DNA of 64,000 nt, taken from the NCBI RefSeq assembly GCF_037975245.1, contig NC_092564.1:1937984-2001983 (forward strand), read 5' to 3'. A program made the translations under genes and the position numbers. Source of the DNA: Apostichopus japonicus (taxonomy: Eukaryota > Echinodermata > Holothuroidea > Aspidochirotida > Stichopodidae). The notes beneath the pieces are model-generated. The model made no database searches, had not been told where the DNA came from, and was given only the letters and a program-made list of their open reading frames with translations. This document shows, in pieces, positions 1-11,563 of the stretch (within the stretch, counting starts at the first letter, position 1; every line of letters starts with the position of its first letter).

Positions 1-552
1 GGACAACACCGTCAGGAATAAGAAGGTGTTTAGGAAGTGCTGGAGATGATGGCGAAAGATGGATCCGAACGGACGCAAACACAGATTAGGACCAAAGTCA
101 ACAATTTAAAGAGCTGGTATCCATAATATTTCGCTGTGTTTTACGAATGAATATGCGTCTACACACTCTCCGTCGGCGAACAGCGGCTTCTTGTCTTTGC
201 AGGAATGCTGCTTCCAATATGTGACACCTCCTTCGTAATACAAATCTCATAAGAATCAATGCGCTACGGCAAAGTGAGCTTCCATAGCCATCATTTACTA
301 CTTACAACTAAAAACCCTGCGAAACATCGTCAAAACCGTGACCCTTGACCGACCCAACGCAACTGCGCATGATAGCTTTGCGAAAGCATAATTAACTCAC
401 TGATGCATGTGTCCACGAAATAACTATCGTCCGAATATAGTACAATTAGTCGTGTGAGTACGCGTGACCGCTACCGTAGTTAGTTTAATATGGTCGGACT
501 ATAGTTAAGAAACGATGGTTGGAAGATGCAATTTTATACGTGTGACCGGGGT
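1..552 (+). mobile_element. Right part of Harbinger-like non-autonomous element (diverged copy)
   Basis: The window opens inside the element that is complete at 28,710-29,775. Positions 1-146 carry a decayed copy of its Myb/SANT-like reading frame, with more stops than the other copies, and the right terminal inverted repeat ends near 552 (GTGACCGGGGT). The base after it begins CTTAG where the other copies have ATTAG, so the flank has mutated. The left end lies outside the window. Confidence 0.55.
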
Positions 553-1079
553 CTTAGTTAATAAGTAATAATGTTCACACCAGCATTCATTTCTATATCA
601 ATACATTGTGCAACCTGCTGGAGTTTGGTGTTACGTGATTCCTAATTTAACTTTACATGATTGAGAATATATAATAAAGGAGTCAATTGAAAATCTTTAA
701 ACATGTAGTTACCCTCCTAGGTTGTTTTTCTTTCTTTTCTGTATGTGAAAAAGGAAACACAAATGAAGCTGGTTTTGTGAAATACAGCTGTACGAGCCAG
801 CTATGATGAAAGTGTAATGTGGTTTAGTGGCAGCAGCCTACATAAATCCAACAAATCCTCCCTGTGCCTTTCTTGGAGTTTTTTATCTGGGAATGTGTAT
901 TCAGTCATATATCTGGTATCCAACAAATTCCTCTCAAAGTGGTAATGGTATTCCTATTATTTTTATTCCTCTCCAAAGATATTAACCAAACGTTTAGGTA
1001 CGGTTAGTCTATAAATTGTATACATTGCAACTCCTGACAGGAGTTTATGATATTATGTTTGATTGCACCCTCTCTACAG

Positions 1080-1214
1080 AGGTCTACCGTTAGAGGACGC
1101 CCACCATCCCCCGGACCCTTACGTCAGGATCTACCTGCTCCCAGATAAGAGCAAGTCTGGCAAGAGGAAGACAGATGTGATCAAGGAGATGAGAGATGCA
1201 ACATATGATGAGAT
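1080..1214 (+). CDS. Extended synaptotagmin, C-terminal C2 domain exon 2 (A1 copy)
   Basis: This exon encodes the core of the last C2 domain: GLPLEDAHHPPDPYVRIY, then LLPDKSKSGKRKT. The DPYV calcium-loop motif followed by Y-L-L-P-D-K and a K-R-K-T tract is typical of the last C2 domain of extended synaptotagmins, which tether ER to plasma membrane and transfer lipid. A cag acceptor ends at 1079 and a GTGAGA donor begins at 1215. The entry phase (one base completing Leu) and the exit phase (two bases) match the neighbouring exons. It differs from the 30,312 copy by one residue (IKEM versus IKET) plus silent changes, as expected for a constrained exon. Its upstream partner lies left of the window. 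Confidence 0.85.
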
Positions 1215-2036
1215 GTGAGAATCAAATATTTTTACACCCCCCCCCCCCAAAAAAAGAAACATGCCATATTAAGATCTGCAAGCAGAATTCAAACATATAA
1301 ATGTGGTATTACATGTTTGAAAGGGTTCATATAGGCCCCTTGACCTCGGGGCCCCTTGACCTTGGGGGCCCCTTGACCATATAGGCCCCTTGACCTTGGC
1401 CCAGGCATCATTTCTCTATTGGGTAATCCAGCAATGATTGTACCCACACGGTATCCTGCCCTACTAAATATGTTATGTAGGTATTTAGAAAAGTAATTTG
1501 ATTTGAATTGTAATATGTTCTCGTTTTCCTCTGTGTTTGTTCGCGGTCATTAGAAAACGTTTGCCCGGAAGAAGTCTCATACATTTATGTTACTGTGTTA
1601 AAAGTTGATAACATTGATTCGATTACTCAACAATGCTTACATGACAAGTGGCTCTATAACAGATATTTAATCAGGCAATCTAGCCCCCACCTCCTACCAC
1701 CCATCAACATTGATTATATCACCCCTGACCCCTCTCCCATCATCTCCACCCCCCCCCCTTACCATCAAGGCATGAACTGTGGATAAAGTTAAGTGTTGAT
1801 CCTGTTAGTGCTAATCTTCTTAGAATTATGGAATGTTCATCCCATTGACAGTTATGTTCAAAGTACGGACAACAAAACAATGAAAGTGCTAGTTTATGTC
1901 AGTATGGCTTTTTTCTTTAATATACCGGTATCTGTGCTTTGTCATCTCATTCAGTTCAATGTTACAGTAAACCCACGTCAGTGACCTCTAGACAGAGAAT
2001 CACTCCTTTTTGTTGTTTCCATTTTATATACATCAG

Positions 2037-2142
2037 ATTTGTGTTTCCCTGTAAAAGAGCTGACCTTTCTGACCGGACGCTGGACATTGCAGTCAAGAAT
2101 GATTCGTCTTTTATGGCTTTGTCGAATCCACTTCTTGGAAAG
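2037..2142 (+). CDS. Extended synaptotagmin, last C2 domain exon 3 (A1 copy)
   Basis: This exon encodes FVFPCKRADLSDRTLDIAVK followed by NDSSFMALSNPLLGK, 35 codons plus one leading base. The segment R-T-L-D-I-A-V-K-N and the N-P-L-L-G-K end correspond to beta strands 6-7 of the C-terminal C2 domain of E-Syt proteins. The acceptor catcag ends at 2036 and the donor gtacga follows. The phase joins the exon at 1080-1214 to give YDE-I-FVF. Confidence 0.85.
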
Positions 2143-2989
2143 GTACGATCAAGATCATTTTATGTCACAAAGTTTGTTTGTTTTTTGGGAAAATATTTTT
2201 GAAAAAATATGAGCGATATGACAGGGAAATTCAAAGCAATCACATTTTCCTTGTAGCTTAAATAATAATAATAATAATAATTTACTTTTTAAATCGTAAA
2301 ATCCACAAGAGTGCTCCAAAACGCTATGTAACAGTAAAACAAATACATGATTCATAATGTGTAGCAAAACTGCAGAATAAAATACAATCAAACTTGACCA
2401 AATGTTGAGGATATTCTTTTGATTGTCTGACTTACAAGAGTCAGTGAAAAAAAAAATTCATGAATACTTTACAACAATGCTTAAGTTGCATGTAGATATT
2501 AATTATGAATATTTTCTGCTTTGACGTCTGGATTGTAGGTCTTATTCCATCATGGACTCATACTCCCAACCTGATGCTCAGTTCTGCTAAGGGTCTTTTT
2601 TGACGTTTTTAGTTCAGTTATTAACATCCTAAGCATGAAAATAAATTTACCATCAACATTCCTCAGCATTATGACATATTTATAGTGCAATCATTTCATA
2701 CTTATTTCCCATCAACCTTTCCAAGCGCCTTCCAAGCCCTTCTTAAAAGTCCTGACAAATGTATCAAGCTATCAGTGGTTTCATTTGTAGTAGTATATCG
2801 AGTAAGAACATCTCCATGAATATGCATGATTTAATTAGCATGTAAAAGACCTAAGACATACTCTGTAGTCTTTGGTTGGTGCAGTTGTATTATTTACTTG
2901 GTTGAAACCATGGAAACAGCAGTCGGCCAAAACGATGGACTTATTTGTACTCTATTCATGTTTTATATTTTTTAATTTTTTCTTAACAG

Positions 2990-3039
2990 CTTTCTCTAAA
3001 TCTTGGCAATCTCGATCTTGATGAATCTGTGACAGAATG
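2990..3039 (+). CDS. Extended synaptotagmin, last C2 domain exon 4 (A1 copy)
   Basis: A 50-nt exon encoding LSLNLGNLDLDESVTE plus the first two bases of a Trp codon. This is the last-strand region of the C2 domain, normally followed by W-Y-x-L. The acceptor is ttaacag and the donor gtaaaa. Splicing to 4,310 gives WYNLSAE-stop; splicing to 8,333 gives WFFLDRD and a longer tail. Confidence 0.8.
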
Positions 3040-4309
3040 GTAAAAATTTGATATTTCTTGTCTTGTTTTTTTTTCATTTGTTTTGGTTGTTTGTTTGTTA
3101 GTAAATGTTTTCTTATCTCATAGGTTAATAACTGCTTTGCCATTGTTGAAATGCTGTTATTGGTAGCATTTGTATGATTGTTGCATTTACCAGTGCAAAT
3201 TAAACAACAGTATGCCGTCTTGCTATGTCGAGACTTCTCTATTAACTGCTGACCTCGTCTTCACAAACTAACATCACTTTTATTTCTGAAAAAGTGCAGA
3301 TTGAACAATCAAGAGGGGGCGGCGGGAGTGGATGGTGAGGCAAGGAAGCTTTAAGTAAATCATTTGAAGTGTGTGTTTTGCAGCAGTTTAGTCTAAAATG
3401 GGCCAATCAAGTGTTTAACAACATTTGTAAAGTGTGACTCTTATATTCTGTGTTGAGATTTATATTCTAAGGCCAAAATTTAACCACATATTTTTTCCAT
3501 AATTAGTATAGGGACAGGGTGGTGCTAAAACTGTGCGGGAAAATTCGGGGGGGGGGGGCCTGAAATCTCTGATACGTTGATTAATATTCTTATATTGAGT
3601 TGCAGTATATCTATTTTCTAGAACCTCATGTGTTTGAAATTGTTTTGCATATAATAAATAATAATAATAATATCTATTTATGTAGCGCTTTACATTAAAG
3701 AATAATATCAAAGCACTTCTATGGGGACTATAGTAAAATCTGACAAAAAAACAAGTATAAGATAAGTACAGGTTAAATAAAAGGAATAAAGTAGTCAAAG
3801 CAAAATCATAAAAAAAATAAAAAATTAATGAAACTAATATGAATAATATTAAACAGACAAAAACAAGATCAGTCATTAAAGAACATGATAAAAAGATAAG
3901 TTTTAAGTTGGGACTTAGTGCAATCAAAGAGTTGGTAACAAGACAAATTATTTTAACTCAAAAATAAAACGGGGAACGAACCAAAAAGATTTCTGTTTGA
4001 CTGAGATAAATGTCATGAAGATACCCCATCTTGAGACTGACTTGAATCCTTAATAAAATGTTAACATTTCTATTATCTAAGGCTTTAATAGGTATTAATG
4101 AAGACCCAAATGTATCACATTATGTTTTTTTATATATTTTTTTATTGGCCGTTTAAATATGATAAAATAATGCTGCCTAATGAATAAAACGCATGGGTTC
4201 GTATAAAAATAAAAGTCTGAGGACTAAACCGCAACTGAAAGAGAACCCACACTGACTGATCAAGCATGAATTTGAAGAGGTTTGTCTTGTGTTTTTATTT
4301 TCTGCACAG

Positions 4310-4331
4310 GTATAACTTGTCTGCAGAGTGA
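4310..4331 (+). CDS. Extended synaptotagmin, short terminal exon (A1 copy)
   Basis: The coding part is only 22 nt: after the acceptor ctgcacag it completes Trp and adds YNLSAE and TGA. The W-Y-x-L end is what E-Syt C2 domains show. The A2 copy at 34,186 differs by one silent base (GAG/GAA). It competes with the alternative terminal exon at 8,333. Confidence 0.75.
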
Positions 4332-4826
4332 GTGGCTTCTACACCTTGCATGAGTTAACCAAAGAAATATCTACTGAACCGAAACTGCCGTCCCAGTAGT
4401 ACCTGTTGTGAAAGGGTTTGAGGTCAATTGGAGTGACACCATCCTATTGATCTACAAGTCATGAATTTGTTTGTTTTAAGCAATTTATCTTTTACATTTT
4501 GTAATATGTCTTGCTTTGTTAACAGTGCATTGAAAATGCTGTCATATATTTGTCAGGTTGGCCTTTATTTGTCATTACAAAAGTCAGTTGAGCTTCTACT
4601 ATGATCACTGGTGTTCTAGTGAGTGTAATACAATGGTTCTATGTTGTCAGTGAAACAGAGAAATATCTGTGGACTCGGAGGCCTTGTAAGCTTGTAAGGC
4701 CTTAAGAAGGGGGGCGAGGGAGGGGGGAGGATTCAGGTGTTAGATTCTTAAAAATACAGCTGACTACATAATTAAAAAGTTAAAGTGCCTCGCTTTGATC
4801 ACTGATGGACCACTTTCACGTCGTTG

Positions 4827-5066
4827 TTATGTGGGCCTTTATTTTGTGTTATTTTGTTATTTGGGCCTTTATTTTGTGTTATTTTGTTATGTGGGCCTTT
4901 ATTTTGTGTTATTTTGATATGTGGCCCTTTATTTTGTGTTATTTTGTTATGTGGGCCTTTATTTGGTGTTATTTTGTTATGTGGCCCTTTATATGGTGTT
5001 ATTTTGTTATGAGAGCCTTTATTAGGTGCTAGTAGTTATGTGGGCCTTCATTTGGGTGTATTTCGG
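4827..5066. repeat. 30-bp minisatellite, about 8 units
   Basis: The unit reads TTATGTGGGCCTTTATTTTG plus TGTTATTTTG, and two units fill each 60 bases. The last units are degenerate. The overlapping open frames translate to a ten-residue repeat only because the period is a multiple of three. The homologue is at about 34,706. Confidence 0.9.
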
Positions 5067-5773
5067 GTTCAATATTGCATACCAGTCATGAGAAATTTGC
5101 TATGAAAGTTTAGTACCTTTTCAGTACAGTTCGTTTTGGTTTTATTCAATGTCCAAGAAAGTATAGAGATGGGAGGTCTGCTTTTGAATTAGATCATTCT
5201 CTGAAAGACTCTAAAGGGAAATCATATTTTCACAACAGTGAAATTAGCTTGAAAATGTCAGGTACCAAATGTCACAGGGGTTAGGGGGGGGGGGGCGGGG
5301 GGGGAGATTGATGGAGGGTATTTGTCATTCTACTGGCTTTGAATGTCCAGCTTGACTTGTTTTGAAAACATTGCTTCCTACATTTGCTACAGTAAGTAAG
5401 AAGAATACAAGCTATAGGTCTGGTGGTTATTTTCAGTACTACTTACCTTGAAATTAATTTTAATATCCTTTTCAATTCGTGCTTATCTGTGAATTTGCCA
5501 CTATCGTCTGTTTTTTATAAGAGTTGGAAACTGTCATTTGTTTTTTTTTTACTATGTGGTTTATAGCAGATTGTTTATATTTTCACAAACACAAGAAAAG
5601 ACAAATGCATTTTTTTTTTGTGTCACACTGTAGTTAAGAAGCATAATCCATTGTTATTGATGACTGCCTCTGCTTATTCCTAATCCAGACTGGTGACTTC
5701 ACAATCATTTCAGAAAGGAATTGTTACTAAACTGCTTATCTATCGCAAAAAGAAAAAAAATGGTCTAGTCTGC

Positions 5774-5806
5774 CTATGAAGAAGATCCTGCTAGGATTGA
5801 AACGTC
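5774..5806 (+). other. Degenerate hammerhead-ribozyme-like motif
   Basis: TATGAAGA, then a small hairpin (GATCCT-GCT-AGGATT), then GAAAC and GTC. The A2 homologue at 35,658 has the canonical CTGAAGA core. The arrangement resembles minimal type I hammerheads carried by Penelope-like retroelements. Here the first core base run is altered, so activity is doubtful. Confidence 0.35.
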
Positions 5807-6186
5807 GGGCCCTCTAACTTTGACATATTTAGTGTTTCTGTTTAAAGAGCCATCCAGAAACATCACTTAAATAGAGTGAATCATCTGTTTGTGTAATGAC
5901 AAAAAGAAATGAAATAGATTGATGGTTGCTAGATTGAAGGAAGTTCAAGAATTAAAAGTTATAGAAGGAAAATAACTGAAATGATCAGTTGGAAGTGGAC
6001 ATACTTCTAGTGTGAGTACAATGTCCCAAGTATGAGTACAAGTACTGACCTATGTGTACAGACTGGAGTACCTGGAAGGGAATAATTCATTTGCAGTTTG
6101 CTGCATTCATCAATTCTTTCTGAGGTCGTATTGCACAAACGAGATACCATTGGTGAACTGTAATCTGAAAGCAAGATGGCTGTGAT

Positions 6187-6486
6187 GTATGTATGGGTGC
6201 ATATGTGTGTATGTATGTGTGTTTGTATGTATGTGTATGTGTGATTGTATGTATGTATTTTAGATCCTCCAGCAAGCAGGATCTCGCTTAGAAGCCATCA
6301 GAGGCTTATCAAAGCCGCAAGCTGACCGAAGTCAGTCTCTTAGATTCATATTTTAACGTCCATGATTATGAGTTGTCAATTGTCAACAACTCTGTAACTG
6401 GACAACATACATTAATCTTGGAGTGACTCGAACTCAGGACCTTATGATTGAAAGGCACCGGCGTTAACTACTGAGCTAACACTCCC
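6187..6486 (-). mobile_element. tRNA-derived SINE with TG-rich tail (A1 copy)
   Basis: On the minus strand a tRNA-like head begins at 6486 with GGGAGTGTTAGCTCAGTAG (A box) and contains GAGTTCGAGTC (B box). GGAGTG at the 5' side pairs with CACTCC at 6420. A ~170-bp body follows, and the element ends in a long TACA/CACA-type simple tail at 6187-6262. D-stem pairing is poor and the head is about 67 nt, so it is a SINE head and not a functional tRNA. The tail is much shorter in the A2 copy at 36,073-36,318. Confidence 0.65.
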
Positions 6487-6865
6487 TTGTCAAATTTCAC
6501 TCCATCAAAACACAATTTGTACAGTTTTTAAAGAGAGCCGAATTAGAAGCAATTGTTCAGCTTCGCAATGAGTAATGTCTCCAGTCACTCAATCTCTAAT
6601 GTGATAAGACTTGAATATATTTGTTATGTTTTGCTCGCCTAGAAATAGCACAATACAGAAATGTATAGTAGTGCATCAATTTTACCTTTTAATGAAATGA
6701 CTTACTACGGCCCTGCAATGAATACAGAAGCTTCATGCCAACTACTTACACTAAATGTACAGTACTCTCATAGTAGATTAGATACTTGATACTAGTCTTC
6801 TAGTTCCATAAAATACTTGTGTTTGTCAAGTTATGTCAAGCCAATGTTTTGTCAATTTAGCAGAC

Positions 6866-7146
6866 TTATTACCAGCTTATTGTACCACTATGGTGGCTTA
6901 TTACCAGCTTACTGCACCATTATAGTTACAAGCTTACTGCGCCATTATGATGACTAATTGCCAGCTTACTGCACCATTATGGTGACTAACTACCAGCTTA
7001 CTGCACCATTATGGTGACTAACTACCAGCTTACTGCACCATTATGGTGACTAATTAACAGCTTACTGCACCATGATGGTGACTAATTACCAGCTAACTGC
7101 ACCATTATGGTGACTAAATGCCAGCTTACTGCACCATTATGGTTGC
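6866..7146. repeat. ~31-bp minisatellite (A1 copy)
   Basis: Repeated units of the form AGCTTACTGCACCATTATGG plus TGACTAATTACC, about nine of them. The A2 copy at 36,650-37,045 is longer and has subfamilies (TTATAGTTACA units and CATCATCATGG units), showing recent expansion. Confidence 0.9.
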
Positions 7147-8332
7147 AAAGAAATGGTTTGAAGCACTTGTGTGGGTCATGCACTAGTTAAAATATCTAGA
7201 AGTATATCCTGTTGTGAAGTTGCTCTGTACTTTTGAAATTTAATATATCAGTATGCACTTCATGAAGTTCCTGTAGATTTATTGTTACTGCAAGTTGCTG
7301 GTAGGATCTTTGTTTTTAAGTTACATTTTGTTTGATTCAGCCTTAGTGTGTCCATTAGAAGGTGCAGCTTTTATTCAATTGTTTTTATCCTTTACTTTCC
7401 CAAGATTGATTCTTTTTTGAGGTTGTTTTCTGTTGTGAATTTGTTTGAAGCCTTGCTTTATTTTACATTTGTTTGGTGCATTTCTCCGAAATGATAGAGG
7501 TTTTATTTGTTTTTTTATTTACTTGTTTTGTTTTCTTGCAATTTTTTTTTTTTGTATTTTAAGACCAAACTGAAATTGTACTCTTATCAGCTTTTACCAT
7601 ATGTGTTTTTTGTCCTCAAGTGTCTGGAGGGTCTTATTTTTATTTTATTTTTTTTTATTTTTTGGGGTGCAAATTTCAGTAATTATATGTTTCCACTGAA
7701 TGAATGAGACATTTCACACCCTTTGCCTAGTTAATTCCTCTTTATTCAGTTAAAAACAGATCTGATGTTTCCATATATTCTGCTAGAAATTTCATAATTC
7801 AATATTCATTCACTTTTTCTCCATGAATGTAGTCATGTAAGTGTGAAGCCAAATCACCTCCAAGTATGTTACAACATCTGAAACTGATCAACTCTGACCA
7901 AAGTTGGCGATTTTGTTGCTTTCGTCATTTCCATGGTATCTTGTTGTCATAGAAAACGATTATTAATCTTATTTGATCAGAATCAGTGCCAGAGGATTGC
8001 ATGTTGAAAATTTAGACCTATCTAATGAAATTTTGACATTTTTGGAGGAAAATGGCCCAGGTTTTAAAGCAACTTTTTGTGCTTGGTTGGTCAATTTTAA
8101 GATTGCTACTGTCAAGTATCGATTCATAAATTCTCAAATGAATATTGCGATGGACTGAATCAAACTAAGACACTCTTCCATGTCTTTGTACTCAATGTAG
8201 GCCAACCAGTAAATAATTAAACATACCTTCTGGTTCTCAATATTTTGTCGCCAAGGCACTAGTTTTCAAATAAGTATTTTAATTCAGTATACACTTGTCA
8301 ACTTTCATTTTAACCTTTGATGTTTTCGCCAG

Positions 8333-8411
8333 GTTTTTCCTTGATAGGGATAATCCGGAGGAAGTATCCATGAATTCTATATCTGCTACAGCTGCAGGTA
8401 ATGATCTCTGA
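8333..8411 (+). CDS. Extended synaptotagmin, alternative terminal exon (A1 copy)
   Basis: After the acceptor ttttcgccag the exon supplies the G completing Trp, then FFLDRDNPEEVSMNSISATA, AGNDL and TGA. It is phase-compatible with the donor at 3039, giving EWFFLDRD, which keeps the aromatic-x-Leu pattern that ends E-Syt C2 domains. The A2 copy at 38,279 keeps the frame with two silent changes, one Phe/Cys replacement and an in-frame GCA insertion. That pattern argues for real coding sequence. A GTAATG inside the exon (8398) could also act as a donor toward 9,584. Confidence 0.65.
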
Positions 8412-8929
8412 GGAAAGACTAAGAGGCTCTTGATCATATTTAAACTGATATATTCAACTGTTGTGTGCTTTTGTGTATACACTACATTGTTTTGTGAAGC
8501 CTTCATTTAAAATTCTATACTGTCTTCGAGACCTTGTGTAAGTAAATTCTTGAATGTATTATCAACACGAATGTCTTATGATTTTACCAGTATTTGGAAA
8601 GAGGGACTCTTACTACTACAAGTCCATCTCTCAAATGTCAAGATGACTTAAAAGTCAAGATACCCAGACTATTAGTTTTATTTTCATTAAGATTGTGGCA
8701 AGTTGAATGGTATGTTTCCATTCCTAATTAATTGAAACTTGATGTAACAAGTTAAGATGACAGCATTGTTTTAAGTGTTGCTATGTCCACATTACATTTC
8801 TATAGATGGTATTTTCATAAAGCATGGAAATCCTGCAAGGCAATGCATGATGTTAAATAATTTAGTCAAATCATGTTTTCATATTTGTTAGTAATATAAT
8901 GACATGTTAACCGTCACACCTCACAACCT

Positions 8930-9420
8930 TCTACCCCTGTCTGTTTCTCCTGCACAATTCTCCTGTTTCTTTCCTGATCCCTATCCTCTTTCTTCCTCCA
9001 CTTCCCTTTCTACCCCTTCTCACCCTTCCCCATGCCTCTTTTACATCTCTCAGCCCTTCTCCATCCTCCTTCCAATTGCAATTAACCTTTTCCCTTCCTC
9101 CCCCTTCCCTTCCCTTCCTCTCCTCTCCTCTCCTCTTTCTTCCTTCCCTTACTTCCCTTCCTCCCCCTCCTCCCCTCTCCTTTATCCACCTCCTCTTCCT
9201 ACCCTTCCTATCCCTCCCCATCCCCTTCCTCCACTCCCTACCCTCTCCTTACCAACCCCCTTCCCCTCCTCTCCTTCCTCCCCCTTCCTTCCTCCCTCTC
9301 CTCCCCCTCCCCCTACCTCCTCTCTCCTTCCACTCTCCTCCCCTTCCTCCATTCTCCATCTTCTCCCTTCCATTCCTTCCTCCCCATTCCTGACTACCCT
9401 ACCCTCTCTCCTCTCTGGAC
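8930..9420. repeat. Polypyrimidine tract, ~490 bp (A1 copy)
   Basis: Almost uninterrupted C and T (CCTTCC, CTCC and TCCCC runs) on the + strand. The long open frames across it (up to 218 codons, all Pro/Ser/Leu/Phe; the complement Gly/Arg/Glu) are a composition effect. The homologue is at 38,800-39,310. Such mirror-rich tracts can form triplex DNA. Confidence 0.85.
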
Positions 9421-9583
9421 ATTTCTCTCCTCAGTGCTTTAAATGTCCTGTAGGAATTGTTTATGTTTATTCATGTGCCTTATATTGTGTTTATCTTACA
9501 CTAATACAAGTTGGTGTTTGGTATTCACTATTCAGTTCCTCATTATTCAGTGGTGGGTAACTAACTGCCTCTGTTTCAATCAG

Positions 9584-9618
9584 GTCAACACAGAGAAAGT
9601 ATCTACTATGCCGGGTAG
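9584..9618 (+). CDS. Candidate third terminal exon of extended synaptotagmin (A1 copy)
   Basis: The acceptor tttcaatcag is followed, in phase with the internal GTAATG donor at 8398, by GQHRESIYYAG and TAG. The A2 copy (39,473) differs by one base, which is silent in this frame but would change Pro to Arg in the phase-0 frame (VNTEKVSTMPGRELPA-stop). The A2 donor would be GCAATG rather than GTAATG, so use there is less certain. Evidence is thin. Confidence 0.3.
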
Positions 9619-11556
9619 AGAATTACCTGCTTGATACCATTTTGTTCTAGTGTATTGTGCTAACATTAGTTCATAACACATTTACTAAGTGCTCTATCTG
9701 AATTTCTTTTTTTTCAAAAATGTGTTCATTTCTACCTTTACTACAGCTGTTGTGTACATATATTCCTAATACAAGATAATTGGTATATCAGGTTATCATG
9801 TCCTACAGGATGAATATCCTGTTATTTGAGTTATTTAGTTAATAATTGAAATTTTTACAAGAATGAATTCTTTGCTTGTAAGTCTGACAATGGGTTGGAC
9901 ATCAGTCACCCTCCTTCCACCTCTTGTACACACACATACCAAGAGGAGTCACAGTTTGGCAGATTTAACTACCTCTTGGACTATTAACCCAAGAGTACTG
10001 TTTTAGTCACTCAGATCACCGGGAAATTTCAAACGTAATAACTAGTAACAGTAAGAGGAGTACAACCTCCCACCAGGGGTGGAGTGGGGCGAGTGAAAGT
10101 CTTGAAGCAGAGGGAATGTTTAAAACTGGAACATTATGTACTTTAAACATAGTTGTGAATGGCCTCTATAGCTCCCCTCCCCCATCCTGTCAACTACACA
10201 TGCCGTGTGGGGTGGGGTTCAGTAGTTGGACTGGTGGCCACAACAACCATTTGAAAATTTTGCAAGATAAAACGTGGTAAGAGAGATGAATATATTTACG
10301 TATGCAGTTTATGTAATGTTTTCTTGAATGAAAAACGAAAGATTATTTTTATCTTGTGAATCGTTGCTGTGATTAATCTTGAAAATAAATTGAAATCAGA
10401 AATGAACAGGGTTTGTTTCCATAATTTATTGGATTTTCAAACGAACTTGTTCATCAATTTATTTTGTTTATATTTGATGGGCCATCGATGATGGTACACC
10501 TGGTGGGTAAGATCTCAGGGGCTACGGGGGGGGGCGGGGCGCAAGTGTCCCCAGCCCCGCACACTATAATTACCACTTCCTGCTAATGACAACTATACTT
10601 TTATACGGGTCTGCTGAGAAAGCCGAGCAGGAAGGAAGTTGTACAGCGGGTGAGCTCTCGAGATATCTCATAAATTTGAAAGTTCTTGAATGTTTCCAAT
10701 AAATTGATCTCGAGCCATGACACATGATGGTACTATCTAAATATCTTACGAGTATTTCACTGTAAGGTGATACTGTCTTATATTCAATTGATCAAATAGA
10801 ATGATGAGCGAGGAAATATGATAGAATAATTTATAAAGACTTGAGAAGTTCTCGAATGTTCAAACTTCAAAACAAAAAAGGAACATGATAGGCATACTTG
10901 CATCTCAGTTTAAAAGGAGCCCAGTCTTCTATATATCACTGACAATATTAATGGTACGACAAAGTCACCAGCTTTCCCTTCTCCGCTTACACTCCTTCAT
11001 AAAATGGAAGAATCAAGACGGAAATAGTAAAATATGATTTATAAAGTTTTTCAGAGGTGCTCGACCTTTATACATTGAAATGTTTGTCAAAATATTTCTA
11101 CGGATAAGATGTTCATTCATCATTAGTAAGAAGAAAAGGCCAAGACTAAAACGCACAGAAGAAGAAGAGGATAATTCATGATTAGATTTAACAATATCAA
11201 CCCAGATAAAATGTTCCCATGCAGACCTACAATCAGGTCTAGCACATATATGATTGTTTACTTCTTTTATTACGGAATCAGCCAGAAGAAATGGCGGTTG
11301 ACATGACTTTCAATATAAAGTTATGAAACTGTTCATAAATCGTGACGAACTTGGGCCGCTTGGTCTACTTGTTAACACTGAACTTTTGTAGACCTACTAG
11401 TCCGGAACTTCGTCATGTATTAAGGGTATCAGACCTGAAGGGAATTATTTTACTTTATCACTTTGAAAGTATGGTATGTAAAGGCTTCCGTTCACTGTGA
11501 AACAATAGATGGGCACTCTAAAGTTTTTTTTAGTTTTTTTTAAGTTTTCAATTGAC
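9619..11556. other. Intergenic, no gene recognised (A1 copy)
   Basis: AT-rich single-copy sequence between the E-Syt 3' end and the RNase A-like gene. A 149-codon frame seen in the A2 homologue at 40,763-41,212 is broken by stops here, so I do not treat it as a gene. Confidence 0.6.
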
Positions 11557-11563
11557 TATAAAT
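11557..11563 (+). promoter_or_regulatory. TATA box of RNase A-like gene (A1 copy)
   Basis: TATAAAT, 184 bases upstream of the inferred ATG, predicts a start of transcription near 11,590. The same box is kept at 41,416 in the A2 copy, inside well-conserved flanking sequence. Confidence 0.5.

Larger units (their letters stand above)
4332..8332. other. E-Syt 3' UTR/intron region with repeats (A1 copy)
   Basis: No gene is recognised between the two alternative E-Syt last exons. The stretch holds a 30-bp minisatellite, a hammerhead-like motif, a tRNA-derived SINE with a TG-rich tail and a 31-bp minisatellite, each listed separately. Its homologue is 34,208-38,278, with many substitutions and indels. 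Confidence 0.7.

Noticed and set aside
3460-3927. 155-codon minus-strand hydrophobic frame
   Set aside because: Lies over the AAT repeat and a dispersed repeat module; broken into two frames in the homologous region at 33,340-33,824.
4805-5032. Repetitive MWAFILCYFV open frame
   Set aside because: Produced by a 30-bp minisatellite; the period is a multiple of three, so all frames stay open.
6420-6486. Functional tRNA gene on the minus strand
   Set aside because: D-arm does not pair well, length is short, and a SINE body and simple tail follow it.
8904-9560. 218-codon open frame (and complement frames) in the pyrimidine tract
   Set aside because: Composition is only Pro/Ser/Leu/Phe or Gly/Arg/Glu; it follows from C/T-only DNA, and the frame is not conserved in 38,800-39,310.
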